DNA of 37,497 nt from contig JAICXC010000043.1 in NCBI GenBank assembly GCA_025980665.1, forward strand, positions 1 to 37,497, read 5' to 3'. A program made the translations under genes and the position numbers. The DNA comes from Bryobacteraceae bacterium (GTDB lineage: Bacteria > Acidobacteriota > Terriglobia > Bryobacterales > Bryobacteraceae). The notes beneath the pieces were generated by a model, which was given only the letters and a program-made list of their open reading frames with translations, searched no databases and had not been told where the DNA came from. Below are positions 23,527 to 31,274 of the stretch, piece by piece (positions within the stretch are counted from its first letter, which is position 1; every line of letters starts with the position of its first letter).

Positions 23527-24387
23527 ATGACTCATCACCCCTTCCATTTGTCCAGACCCGCGGCGGCTGCGACGCTTACCGATCCACAGTGGCGCAACGC
23601 ACCCACGGAGCGTGATCCGGAATATTTCCGCGTGTGGCAACGAGTTTCCCTGGCCTTGCAGCGCTCGCTTAGAGACGGCGTGGCCGGCGCGTATTTCGAG
23701 GATCTGGCGCGTTTCGAGAATCGTCAGGCTGTCTACCCGGTCATCGTGTATCAAGCCAGCCGCTTGTGCCATGGCCATCCGCGCACCGAGTTCACCTACG
23801 ATTTGCGCGATTACCCGGAATGCCGCACTACTCTGGTGTCATCGTGGAAACTCACCGGGCGCGCGATCCAGGCCGTGTTGAGGCGTATCGAACTGCGGTT
23901 GACCGAGGCAGGCATGACCGAGCTTGCGCATCGCTATGCGCCGGTGTGGCACCAGGATGTACTGGTCGCGGTGAAGAAGAAACCGAAGGCGTATGTGGAT
24001 CTGCTGATGGCGGAATCGGCCGTAATCAACGCGGCCATCGATCTGGGGACGGAACGGAGCTTAGAGGCAGCGAACCGTTTCGGCAAGACGGTCCATCTGA
24101 ATCTGCGGAAGATACACGGGATGGATTTACAGGGACTGGGAGTCGGGACCCTAGAGGAAGCCACCCGCGCGCTGTCTTATAGCCAAGCGAGCGGCAGCGA
24201 CAACCTCGGCGACCATGGGATGCTCCAAAACGGTGACCTGTGTGCCGCGGGGAGCCCAGACGCGCGGATCGCTAGCCAGGAAGATGGCGATCACAGGCGT
24301 ACCGACGGCGGCGGCCAAGTGCGCAATGCCGGAATCGTTACCGATGAACAAGCGAGCCGTCGAAATCCAGCAGGCCAAGTCGTATAA
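23527..24387 (+). CDS. Unrecognised soluble protein with an antisense-overlapping tail
   Basis: A 286-residue frame that I do not recognise. The first 215 residues look like a real globular protein: no signal peptide, long amphipathic helices (DPEYFRVWQRVSLALQRSLR, TGRAIQAVLRRIELRLTEAG), and a hydrophobic pattern. The final 70 or so residues (from about 24180) are Gly/Asp/Gln-rich and low in hydrophobics, and lie fully antisense to the conserved C-terminal motif of the GT9 gene. The tail probably results from a lost stop codon; TAT at 24178-24180 is one substitution from a stop. The 23479 TTG is an unlikely start because it lies over a region with no protein pattern. Confidence 0.62.
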   Translation: MTHHPFHLSRPAAAATLTDPQWRNAPTERDPEYFRVWQRVSLALQRSLRDGVAGAYFEDLARFENRQAVYPVIVYQASRLCHGHPRTEFTYDLRDYPECRTTLVSSWKLTGRAIQAVLRRIELRLTEAGMTELAHRYAPVWHQDVLVAVKKKPKAYVDLLMAESAVINAAIDLGTERSLEAANRFGKTVHLNLRKIHGMDLQGLGVGTLEEATRALSYSQASGSDNLGDHGMLQNGDLCAAGSPDARIASQEDGDHRRTDGGGQVRNAGIVTDEQASRRNPAGQVV

Positions 24388-24906
24388 ATCGTCCATTTTG
24401 ACAGCCCCTTCCAGGGGCTCTTCTGGTCCCGCACACCACTTCACGGGGATGTCCAACTCCGCGGCCACTTCGCGGAAGTTTTCGAGCGGCCAGCGTTTAT
24501 CGCGTCTACTCGCAAAGGGATGGATGATCGCAAAGTTGTGCTTGGGCGCCGGTGGAACCGTGATGTGTGGGATTCCTTCGGCGGGTGGCGGAAGCGCAGG
24601 GAAAAACGTAAACGGAAGATGGCCGACAGCAGCGCGAAATTCGGGACGGTTCGATCCGTAGCAGGAATAAATCGAGTCGAAAGTTTCTAGCTCTGGGACG
24701 CGGGATCCTTCCACGACTCCCACCAAATCCAAGCCGGTATCGGCAATCGCCCGGGTGCGGTCGGCAAAGCGAATCAGGGGGAGGATCGGACGCGGCGCCC
24801 ATACCTCGGTGTACTCCGCGCGGGCAGCCTCAAGAGCAGGAAGGGAAAGGATGACGTCGCCGATGGCGCCGGGCCGAATGAGCAGGCGTCGCTTATCGAC
24901 TGACAC
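24151..24906 (-). CDS. Glycosyltransferase family 9 (heptosyltransferase-like)
   Basis: A 251-residue GT-B enzyme. The start LLIRPGAIGDVILSLPALEA is the hallmark GT9 N-terminus (ADP-heptose:LPS heptosyltransferases such as RfaC/RfaF and WaaQ). The C-terminal half has FAIIHPFASRRDKRWPLENF and FIGNDSGIAHLAAAVGTPVI, the conserved nucleotide-sugar pocket. It is shorter than most family members (about 320-350), mainly in the N-terminal domain. It presumably adds a sugar to lipopolysaccharide core or another surface glycan; the donor is not evident. GTG start at 24906 overlaps the DsbD-alpha gene by 14 bases. Its 3' 237 bp lie antisense to the neighbour. Confidence 0.9.
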   Translation of the reverse strand: MSVDKRRLLIRPGAIGDVILSLPALEAARAEYTEVWAPRPILPLIRFADRTRAIADTGLDLVGVVEGSRVPELETFDSIYSCYGSNRPEFRAAVGHLPFTFFPALPPPAEGIPHITVPPAPKHNFAIIHPFASRRDKRWPLENFREVAAELDIPVKWCAGPEEPLEGAVKMDDLYDLACWISTARLFIGNDSGIAHLAAAVGTPVIAIFLASDPRVWAPRGTQVTVLEHPMVAEVVAAARLAIRQRAGGFL

Positions 24907-25375
24907 TGACGGGCAGAGTTACGTCGATGGTTTTGGGCGGAAGACACATGCGATCATTGCAGGCCTGGTAGCGAAGTTTCCCGGCAACGTTGACCAGTCC
25001 GGGCGGCACAGAGGCTGGGATCTTAAAACGCGTCAGCAGTTCGAAGCGCCCGGAGAACACCGGCAGCGAGCCCTCGAAGAAGTCCACCTTGCGGAAATCC
25101 GGCTTGGGGTAGACGATTTCGGCGGCTGTGATTGGTCCGGGATCCCAGGTGAGCCGCAAGGGGATCAGATAAGGATCGGGCGGCTTGTTGCTGTTTACGT
25201 GGTACCCCTCGCGAAGTTGCAGGGGCAACTTAAATTCGATCGTGGCGCCAGCCTTGGTCGCCACCGGCTCAGGCTTGGGCATCAACAGAACGTTCGTTTG
25301 CGCGATGGCGTTAATTTGAATGAAGCAAAGCGAACTCGCTGCCAGCAGTGCGTTCAGCGCCGGTCTTTGGAGCAT
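24893..25375 (-). CDS. Exported DsbD-alpha-like (DsbC_N) domain protein
   Basis: A 160-residue protein with a signal peptide (NALLAASSLCFIQINAIAQ) and an Ig-like fold matching the N-terminal domain of DsbD: ATIEFKLPLQLREGYHVNSN, PDPYLIPLRLTW, and YQACNDRMCLPPKTIDVTLP, with the redox Cys pair spaced as in DsbD-alpha. That domain passes electrons from the membrane part of DsbD/CcdA to periplasmic thiol proteins. No DsbD membrane domain is present, so it would need a CcdA elsewhere. The start lies inside the 3' end of the TlpA gene (65-bp overlap), a strong sign of paired expression. The upstream TlpA protein is a plausible redox partner. Confidence 0.88.
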   Translation of the reverse strand: MLQRPALNALLAASSLCFIQINAIAQTNVLLMPKPEPVATKAGATIEFKLPLQLREGYHVNSNKPPDPYLIPLRLTWDPGPITAAEIVYPKPDFRKVDFFEGSLPVFSGRFELLTRFKIPASVPPGLVNVAGKLRYQACNDRMCLPPKTIDVTLPVSVSR

Positions 25376-25922
25376 CTTTGGGGGCCTCTAACAGTTTCTC
25401 GATTTCTTTCTGATAGGTGGCCTTGGCGACCAGGCCGATGTGCATCGAGGCGATGCGGCCCTCGCGATCGATGACGATGGTGGTAGGCAGAGAGTCGACA
25501 TTCCCGAAGAGCTGGGAGACCTGATCATTACCCAGCACCACACGATAGTTCATCTTCTTTTGTTCGACGTAGGGCTTCACCGCATCCCACCCGTCTTCAT
25601 CCATCGAAACTCCGACGACCGCGAAATCGCGATCCTTGTAAGCTTTCTGAAAATCCATAAACCAGGGAATTTCGACCTTGCAGGGTCCGCACCAGGTAGC
25701 CCAGAAATTGAGGAGCACCACCTTGCCTTTGTAATCGGAGAGTTTCACCGTAGCCCCGCTCGCATCTTTCAGGGCGAAATCGGGTGTCGGTTTGCGCTCG
25801 TTCGCGGACTTCAAGTGATAGTTTTCGGGAACCGGAGACTCACAGGAAGCCAGAATGGCCACAGCCGCGGCAAACAGCGCCCAGCGGCGAATCGAACGCA
25901 CCGACAATTTACGGGCCTGCAT
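25311..25922 (-). CDS. TlpA-like membrane-anchored thiol-disulfide reductase
   Basis: A 203-residue thioredoxin-fold protein with the active site WCGPC (FWATWCGPCKVEIPW) near residue 77 and cis-Pro in DSLPTTIVI. It begins with a positive stretch and hydrophobic core ending in LASC, a probable lipobox, so it is likely a lipoprotein facing the periplasm. TlpA/ResA proteins keep Cys thiols of exported proteins or cytochrome c reduced. Start: perfect TATAAT lies on the minus strand six bases before the ATG, with no Shine-Dalgarno sequence. The downstream DsbD-alpha gene overlaps by 65 bp; it likely supplies electrons. The C-terminal 25 residues are a charged tail of no clear role. Confidence 0.92.
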   Translation of the reverse strand: MQARKLSVRSIRRWALFAAAVAILASCESPVPENYHLKSANERKPTPDFALKDASGATVKLSDYKGKVVLLNFWATWCGPCKVEIPWFMDFQKAYKDRDFAVVGVSMDEDGWDAVKPYVEQKKMNYRVVLGNDQVSQLFGNVDSLPTTIVIDREGRIASMHIGLVAKATYQKEIEKLLEAPKDAPKTGAERTAGSEFALLHSN

Positions 25923-25928
25923 GGTCCT

Positions 25929-25934
25929 ATTATA
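25929..25934 (-). promoter_or_regulatory. Perfect -10 box TATAAT, six bases before the TlpA start
   Basis: The complement of 25929-25934 is TATAAT, and the tlpA-type ATG begins at 25922. It overlaps the stop codon of the upstream gene. No matching -35 is present. Confidence 0.45.
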
Positions 25935-26409
25935 CCGGGACCGGCCCGCCCGTCAGGAGATGCTCGGCAAACCAGCTACGGCGGGCCCGGCGAGCCGTAA
26001 TGGCCAGCGTGTATTCGTCATGACGGCGCAATCCGGCGTAGAGCCACGCCGAAGTATCGCAAAAGCTTTCGCAGACATAACGCCGCCACCCCGGAGTTCG
26101 GCCTCGAATGTCAGAGCGGCCAACCTTGGCCTTTCGCCATTCCGCGCTCCAGCCGAGTTCGCCGGGGACGCGTCCGGCAAGTTCAGCCGCCAGAACATCT
26201 TCCCAGTTCCGGCGGGTCTGGTTCGAAAGGCGGACCCAGACGAAATGGAAAATCTCATGGACCAGGATTCTTTCAAACTCGCCCGGCTGGGCCAGGAGTC
26301 CGGCATCGAGCAGAATCACACGTCGTGGAATGTGCGTGGCCGCCAGATGGGGTCCTAGAGTGTGGCGGAGCTCCACGCGAATGGGACGGCCGTACAGAGG
26401 CGGCAACAC
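25930..26409 (-). CDS. Putative zinc metallopeptidase-like protein (HExxH)
   Basis: A 159-residue protein not assigned to a known family by me. It has a HEIFH motif (residues about 51-55, HExxH) in LVHEIFHFVWVRL, then about 65 residues later YVCESFCDTSAWLY, an ExxxD arrangement as in gluzincins, where a second Glu is a third zinc ligand. That combination is suggestive of a zinc peptidase or an inactive relative. It lacks a signal peptide. The GTG start at 26409 lies 13 bases after the parvulin stop, so they are likely co-transcribed. Lacking other motifs, the call is tentative. Confidence 0.62.
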   Translation of the reverse strand: MLPPLYGRPIRVELRHTLGPHLAATHIPRRVILLDAGLLAQPGEFERILVHEIFHFVWVRLSNQTRRNWEDVLAAELAGRVPGELGWSAEWRKAKVGRSDIRGRTPGWRRYVCESFCDTSAWLYAGLRRHDEYTLAITARRARRSWFAEHLLTGGPVPV

Positions 26410-26422
26410 TCTGAGCAGACGC

Positions 26423-27397
26423 CTACGGTTTCGGCGGCGCGGCTTTCGGCGGCGGCACCACGCCGGGGAACCCTGTCGGCACCGCAGGCGCCGGGGCCTT
26501 GAAGAAATCCTGATCCTTGATGACCGCCTGGTAGCTGGCGTTCATTTCTTTCATCCACAGATTCATGTGCTCATTCCGCAGCGCCAGGACGATATTTTCG
26601 CGGAGCTCCTCCATCGGCTGTAATCCCTTTTCCTCCAGACGGACGATATAAAACGCCGTCGGCTGGTGGATCGGGTCGCTGATTTCTCCGGGCTTCAAGG
26701 CGAATACCGCGGTCTTGAGCTCGGCGGGATAATCGCTGACGGCCTTGATAAAGCCGAAATCTCCACCCGCGGCCTTGGAAGCTGCATCTTCCGAATACTT
26801 TTCCGCCAGCTTGGCGAAATCCGCGCCACCCCGAAGCTGCTTCACGATATCGGTGGCTAGCGTGCGAGCCTCCGCCTCCGGCCGTTTGGATTGCCCAGCC
26901 TGTACAGCTTGTTCCGCGGCGGCTTTCAATGAGGCCGGGTCGGTGCCTTTCGGAACCACTTGACCGGCGAAGGGAATATAGATCACCTTGATCTTGGCCT
27001 GCTCATATTGCGAGCTGTGCTGCTTATAGTAAGCATCGATCATCTCCGCGGAAACCGGAAACGTATTGTTTTCGTCATTCAGTCTCGCGTTACGGAGAAG
27101 TTGCAGCTTGAGACCTTCGTACTGTTCCTTATAGGGGCTCTTCTCGAGCAGATTCCGTTTTTCTCCTTCCTCGGCCAGATGCACAAAGAGAAAATACTGG
27201 CTGAGAATGAATTGCGGATTCTGCTGAAACTGCTGCAAATCTTGCGGACTGAACATGGCCGTCATCTTCTGAACGTCGGCAGCGGTAATATCCTTGCCCG
27301 CAATGGTAGCGACCACTTTTTGTGGATCGGCCGCGGGGCCCTGGGCCCACATCGAAATCGAGATGAGTGCGAAAAGCAGGGTTTGTTTCAAATGCAT
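26423..27397 (-). CDS. Exported parvulin-type peptidyl-prolyl isomerase (SurA/PpiD-like)
   Basis: A 324-residue periplasmic foldase. A signal peptide (LKQTLLFALISISMWAQG) precedes a SurA-N-like chaperone domain (VVATIAGKDITAADVQKM, FILSQYFLFVHLAEEGEKR) and a rotamase domain at about 140-270 (IKVIYIPFAGQVVPKGT, GADFAKLAEKYSEDAASKAA, GGDFGFI and AFYIVRLEEKG). It ends in a Pro-rich tail (PAPAVPTGFPGVVPPPKAA). Such proteins help outer-membrane and periplasmic proteins fold. Start at ATG 27397 has GGGAGAG upstream; a TTG four codons earlier is possible. Followed on the same strand by the metallopeptidase-like, TlpA, DsbD-alpha and GT9 genes, so this may be an envelope quality-control cluster. Confidence 0.92.
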   Translation of the reverse strand: MHLKQTLLFALISISMWAQGPAADPQKVVATIAGKDITAADVQKMTAMFSPQDLQQFQQNPQFILSQYFLFVHLAEEGEKRNLLEKSPYKEQYEGLKLQLLRNARLNDENNTFPVSAEMIDAYYKQHSSQYEQAKIKVIYIPFAGQVVPKGTDPASLKAAAEQAVQAGQSKRPEAEARTLATDIVKQLRGGADFAKLAEKYSEDAASKAAGGDFGFIKAVSDYPAELKTAVFALKPGEISDPIHQPTAFYIVRLEEKGLQPMEELRENIVLALRNEHMNLWMKEMNASYQAVIKDQDFFKAPAPAVPTGFPGVVPPPKAAPPKP

Positions 27398-27459
27398 GGT
27401 CTCTCCCAAATTACCACGATGATGAATTTAGACGGGGCTGGAGGGACATGGTTTGGCGT

Positions 27460-27465
27460 TATAGT
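27460..27465 (+). promoter_or_regulatory. Possible -10 box TATAGT, seven bases before a start codon
   Basis: TATAGT ends 7 bases before the lipoprotein ATG at 27473; no Shine-Dalgarno sequence is present there. Part of the near-start -10 pattern. Confidence 0.35.
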
Positions 27466-27472
27466 AGCGAGA

Positions 27473-28000
27473 ATGAAGTGGAGGCTGGGCCTGGTATGTG
27501 CGCCACTGCTAATGGCAAGCGGCTGCCGGAATATGCCGGGACCCTTCGCACCACCGGTGCAGCGCCAACCGCTCGTGGATTTCCGCCCCTACCGGATGTC
27601 GGCGATCGTCGATATGGCGGACGAAGACGCCAAAACGCATTTCGTCCGGGACCTTACTTCGAATGCGAGCACCACGTGGCGATGGACCGGACAGCGGCCC
27701 ACCTTGCGGGTGCGGATGCGCTCCGTCGAGAACTTTCGATATACCATCGATTTCGCCATCGCCGGAGCGATGTTGGCGAAAACGGGTCCCCTGACCGTGT
27801 CGTTCCTGGTGAATGACCGGGTACTAGATCGCGTTCGCTATCGTCACGACGGCACGCAACACTTCGAGAAGGCAGTTCCGGCCGGCTGGGTGACCGCCGG
27901 AGACGTCACCGTAGGCGCGAGTATCAACAAGCCATGGATCCCGCCCGAGGGCGGCCCGCCACTTGGAATTATGCTCACGCGGATCGGGCTCACCCAATAA
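27473..28000 (+). CDS. Small predicted lipoprotein
   Basis: A 175-residue protein with a signal sequence ending in a lipobox (LLMASGC), so probably anchored to a membrane. The remainder (PLVDFRPYRMSAIVDMADED, NASTTWRWTGQRPTLRVRMR, YTIDFAIAGAMLAKTGPLTV, EKAVPAGWVTAGDVTVGASI) has an alternating beta-strand pattern, a likely Ig-like or jelly-roll domain. I do not recognise a named family. It is the first gene of an operon: its stop codon overlaps the start of the membrane glycosyltransferase (TAATG). That position suggests a role in the same surface glycan pathway (inference). Confidence 0.82.
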   Translation: MKWRLGLVCAPLLMASGCRNMPGPFAPPVQRQPLVDFRPYRMSAIVDMADEDAKTHFVRDLTSNASTTWRWTGQRPTLRVRMRSVENFRYTIDFAIAGAMLAKTGPLTVSFLVNDRVLDRVRYRHDGTQHFEKAVPAGWVTAGDVTVGASINKPWIPPEGGPPLGIMLTRIGLTQ

Positions 28001-30234
28001 TGCGGCAGGCCGCAGCAGCATTATTCGGCGCGGGATTCACAGTGGCTGCCTGCTACGCTGCCGGCTCGCTTTTGATCGATCAACTGCGCGCGACACTTCG
28101 ACAGGACGAACGAATTCCTCTGGCCTTCATCCTGGGAGCAGCCTGTCTGCACCTGGCGATCTTCATCATTCTGGCCCTGCACATTGCCTATTGGCCGGTA
28201 CTTGCGGGCTTGCTCGCCGCGACGATTCTCGCAGCGATCGTTACGGGCGCATGGCGTGGCGCCCACACGGCGATCGGCAAGCCGGTTGCACCCCTAAGTA
28301 ACAGTCTCCGCATGGTGTTCGGGTGGTGCGCGGGGATCTTCGCGGTGGTCTATCTGGTGAATGCGTGGGCTCCCGAGGTGAGCCCGGATGGAGCGGGCTA
28401 CCATCTCGGACTAGTGGCGCGCGAGCTCCGAGTCCATGGCTTCGAGCCCCTCACAAACGACATGTACGCGATGCTGAGCCAGGGCGTGGAGATGCTGTTT
28501 GTGCCGGCCTTCGCGATCGGTCGGCATTCTGCCGCGGCGTTAGTGCACTTTGCCTTTTCAGTCGCTCTGGCCCTGGCGATGCTGGCCTATGGACGCCGGA
28601 TCGGAAAACCCTGGGCGGGAGCCGCCGGCGCATTGCTCACCTTCGCGAGTCCCGTGGTCGGCGCCGACGCGTCCGCCGCTTATGTGGACGTGGCCACCGC
28701 GGCGATCGTATTCGGAGCGTTCTACTGGACCGAAGTTTGGGATGAGCAACGTCACTTGAGTCTGTTGATCCCCGTGGGGCTTCTGGCGGGATACGCATAT
28801 GCCGCCAAGTACACGGCTTTCCCCATCGCGATCTATGCCCTGGGGCTCGTGGCATGGCGCAGCCGGCGCCTGCGGCCCATCGGCAAAAGTCTGCGGCCGG
28901 TGCTGCTGGTGGCGGGCTGCGCGCTGATTATGGCGGGTCCGTGGATTGCGCGCAACTGGATCTGGTACCAGAACCCCGTGGCGCCCTTCGCGAACTCCAT
29001 CTTCCGGAACCCCTACGTGCACGTGATGTTCGAGCATGATTATTCGGAGCGGCTGCGGCACTACGGGATGCCGAGCCTGTGGCCGCTGGCGCTCGAAGCA
29101 ACGCTACGGGGAGGGTATGTCAGCGGAATCATCGGACCGGCGTTTCTACTTCTGCCCGTGGCCTTGGCTGCCCTTCGATTCCAAGCCGGCAGGCGGCTGC
29201 TGCTGGCCGGAGCGCTCATGTTTTCGACCTATTTCGCCAACATCGGGGCGCGCTTTTTAATTCCCAGCCTTCCGTTCTTTTCGTTGGCGATAGGACTCGC
29301 GTTTGGCGAAGCGGCTACGCTACTGGCGGCGCTGATGCTCATCCACGCGGCGGCATCCTGGCCTCCGATCCTCAACCATTATGTGAATGCGAACTGCTGG
29401 AGGCTGGTGCGGTTTCCCTATAAGGCAGCGCTGCGAATTACTCCGCCGGAGGATTTTCTGCGTAAGAACTCCCAGGGATACTCTGCTGCCCAGATGATCG
29501 ACCAAAAGGTTCCAGGCAATGAACCGGTTTTCAGCATGGATGGGATTCCGGATTCCTATACCCGGCACCCGATTCTGCTGTACTACGAATCCGCCAGCAA
29601 CGAGACTCTGGCCGACACGATCAATATGGGCTGGAACGCGGCGGAGCAACCCATCCTTTCGAGAGTGTTTTCCTTCCCGGAACGCAAAGCGCGGCGCATG
29701 CGCGTCGTGCAGACGGCCGAAGGCTTCTATCCCCATCAGTGGAATGTGTACGAACTGCGCTTTTTTTATCACGGCGCGGAGCTCGCGCGTAAGTTGGATT
29801 GGCGGCTGCAAGCGTGGCCCAATCCCTGGGAGGTGCAACTAGCTTTTGATAATTCTCTGGCGACCCGATGGCGATCCGGAGAAACCGCCAGCCCCGGCAT
29901 GCACCTGGACGTCGATTTCGGACGCGACGAGCCAGTGGATGAAGTGCGTCTGATAGTATCAGGCGATTCCGAGCTGACCCGGTTGCAGCTCGAATCGGCG
30001 AGTTCTACGGGGGCCTGGGAAAAGATCGCCGAGAATCCGAGGGTGATGCAACACGACGTCCCGAAGGGGATCCGCCGGATGGCGACGTATGAACTGCACG
30101 CGCGCGGGATCCATTATCTGATGGTCGCTGACAAAAGTAACGGGGCCGAGGATTTCGCGGAGGACCCGGAGGCATGGGGGCTAAAGCTGATCGGCCACAC
30201 CGAAGGTGAGCGCCTGTATCAGACGATTTGGTGA
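28000..30234 (+). CDS. Multi-spanning glycosyltransferase-like membrane protein with C-terminal discoidin-like domain
   Basis: A 744-residue protein. Residues about 1-480 hold 11 or more hydrophobic helices (for example YLVNAWAPEVSPDGAGYHLG, LLLVALAAL-type segments, and SLRPVLLVAGCALIMAGPW), with a GT39/ArnT-like acidic site after the first helices (VSPDGAGYH, near 130). This fits a polyprenyl-phosphate-sugar-dependent transferase, which acts on the periplasmic side. The final 130 residues (VQLAFDNSLATRWRSGETAS, VDFGRDEPVDEVRLIVSGDS) resemble an F5/8-type C (discoidin) carbohydrate-binding fold. Starts are coupled to neighbours: TAATG with the lipoprotein, TGATG with the kinase. The exact substrate cannot be read. 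Confidence 0.82.
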   Translation: MRQAAAALFGAGFTVAACYAAGSLLIDQLRATLRQDERIPLAFILGAACLHLAIFIILALHIAYWPVLAGLLAATILAAIVTGAWRGAHTAIGKPVAPLSNSLRMVFGWCAGIFAVVYLVNAWAPEVSPDGAGYHLGLVARELRVHGFEPLTNDMYAMLSQGVEMLFVPAFAIGRHSAAALVHFAFSVALALAMLAYGRRIGKPWAGAAGALLTFASPVVGADASAAYVDVATAAIVFGAFYWTEVWDEQRHLSLLIPVGLLAGYAYAAKYTAFPIAIYALGLVAWRSRRLRPIGKSLRPVLLVAGCALIMAGPWIARNWIWYQNPVAPFANSIFRNPYVHVMFEHDYSERLRHYGMPSLWPLALEATLRGGYVSGIIGPAFLLLPVALAALRFQAGRRLLLAGALMFSTYFANIGARFLIPSLPFFSLAIGLAFGEAATLLAALMLIHAAASWPPILNHYVNANCWRLVRFPYKAALRITPPEDFLRKNSQGYSAAQMIDQKVPGNEPVFSMDGIPDSYTRHPILLYYESASNETLADTINMGWNAAEQPILSRVFSFPERKARRMRVVQTAEGFYPHQWNVYELRFFYHGAELARKLDWRLQAWPNPWEVQLAFDNSLATRWRSGETASPGMHLDVDFGRDEPVDEVRLIVSGDSELTRLQLESASSTGAWEKIAENPRVMQHDVPKGIRRMATYELHARGIHYLMVADKSNGAEDFAEDPEAWGLKLIGHTEGERLYQTIW

Positions 30235-31187
30235 TGCGGCTATATTTAGGCATCGACGGGGGCCAATCCAGCACCACAGCGCTGATTGGGGACGAAACCG
30301 GTCGCGTGTTGGGAGTAGGACGAGCGGGGCCGTGCAACCACGCGGCGGCGAGCGAAGGCCGGCGGAAATTTGTCGCGGCGATGACGGAGAGCGTCAACCA
30401 GGCCACGGCATCGGCCGGCTTAACCCAGCCGCTTGCATTCGGAGCGGCATGCCTCGGCTTAAGCGGCGGTCCGGACGACAAAGAAGTACTGACCAAAGAA
30501 ACGATCCGCGCGAAGCGCTATCTAATTACGCATGATGCGCATATCGCCCTGGCTGGCGCGACCGGCGGCGAACCGGGGATCATCGTGATCGCCGGCACGG
30601 GGTCCATGGTCTACGGAAGGAACGCCGCGGGAGTAACCGCCAGAGCTGGTGGCTGGGGATACATCTTTGGCGACGAAGGTGGCGCGTTCGATCTGGTCCG
30701 TAAAGCGCTGCGCGCGGTCCTGAGAAACGAAGAGGGTTGGGGTTCACCGACAGCACTGCGCGAGGCTCTGCTCGAAGCCGTTTCCGAGAAAGACTTGGAC
30801 CCGCGTGACGGCCATCATCTCCTGCATCTTTGTTACACCGACGAATATCCGCGCGATCGGGTGGCGAGCTGGGCAAAACTGGTCGACCAAGCGGCGCGCG
30901 CGGGCGACGGCGTGGCGGCGGACATACTCGGATCGGCCGCACAGGCGCTGGCAACTATGACGGCAGCGGTGCGCCGGCAGCTCTTTGAGCCTTCCAGCCA
31001 ACGGATCCGCCCGGTGAAGGTTTGTTATAGCGGCGGGGTGTTCGCCAGCGAACCATTGCTTGAAAGATTTCGAATGTTGACGGAACTGGAGGAAGGAAAT
31101 CAAGTAACGGCTCCCCAGCATAATGCAGCCGAGGGTGCGCTGCTAGAGGCGTATCGAATCAGTGGAACTAAGGTGAATCTCCGATGA
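30234..31187 (+). CDS. BadF/BadG-type ATPase, N-acetylglucosamine-kinase-like
   Basis: A 317-residue ASKHA-fold protein. It opens MRLYLGIDGGQSSTTALI (phosphate-1 motif with the catalytic region), then IVIAGTGSMVYGRN (phosphate-2), GWGYIFGDEGGAFDL and CYSGGVFASEPLLERF. The family includes GlcNAc kinases (NagK-like) and BadF activases; the lack of the Fe-S Cys motif of activases and the overall size favour a sugar kinase. If so, it could supply GlcNAc-6-P, but the substrate is inference. The ATG at 30234 overlaps the glycosyltransferase stop (TGATG); a TTG at 30228 is possible. Together with the two upstream genes it forms a coupled three-gene unit. Confidence 0.88.
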   Translation: MRLYLGIDGGQSSTTALIGDETGRVLGVGRAGPCNHAAASEGRRKFVAAMTESVNQATASAGLTQPLAFGAACLGLSGGPDDKEVLTKETIRAKRYLITHDAHIALAGATGGEPGIIVIAGTGSMVYGRNAAGVTARAGGWGYIFGDEGGAFDLVRKALRAVLRNEEGWGSPTALREALLEAVSEKDLDPRDGHHLLHLCYTDEYPRDRVASWAKLVDQAARAGDGVAADILGSAAQALATMTAAVRRQLFEPSSQRIRPVKVCYSGGVFASEPLLERFRMLTELEEGNQVTAPQHNAAEGALLEAYRISGTKVNLR

Positions 31188-31227
31188 TTTTAGAGGAACC
31201 GGGCAAACTCGTAGCCCTAGAGGGGGC

Positions 31228-31255
31228 TTGACACCATTACGCCCGTGACTAGAAT
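31228..31255 (+). promoter_or_regulatory. Strong sigma-70-type promoter
   Basis: TTGACA at 31228-31233 and TAGAAT at 31250-31255, with a 16-bp spacer. Transcription should begin near 31262, giving a leader of about 13 bases before the small gene at 31275. It sits between the BadF-type gene and the small Cys protein. Confidence 0.75.
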
Positions 31256-31274
31256 AGAGTTAATTTAGCTTGCT

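Noticed and set aside
26960..27472. Upstream extension of the lipoprotein gene
   Set aside because: It is antisense to the parvulin gene; a lipobox signal sequence begins at 27473.
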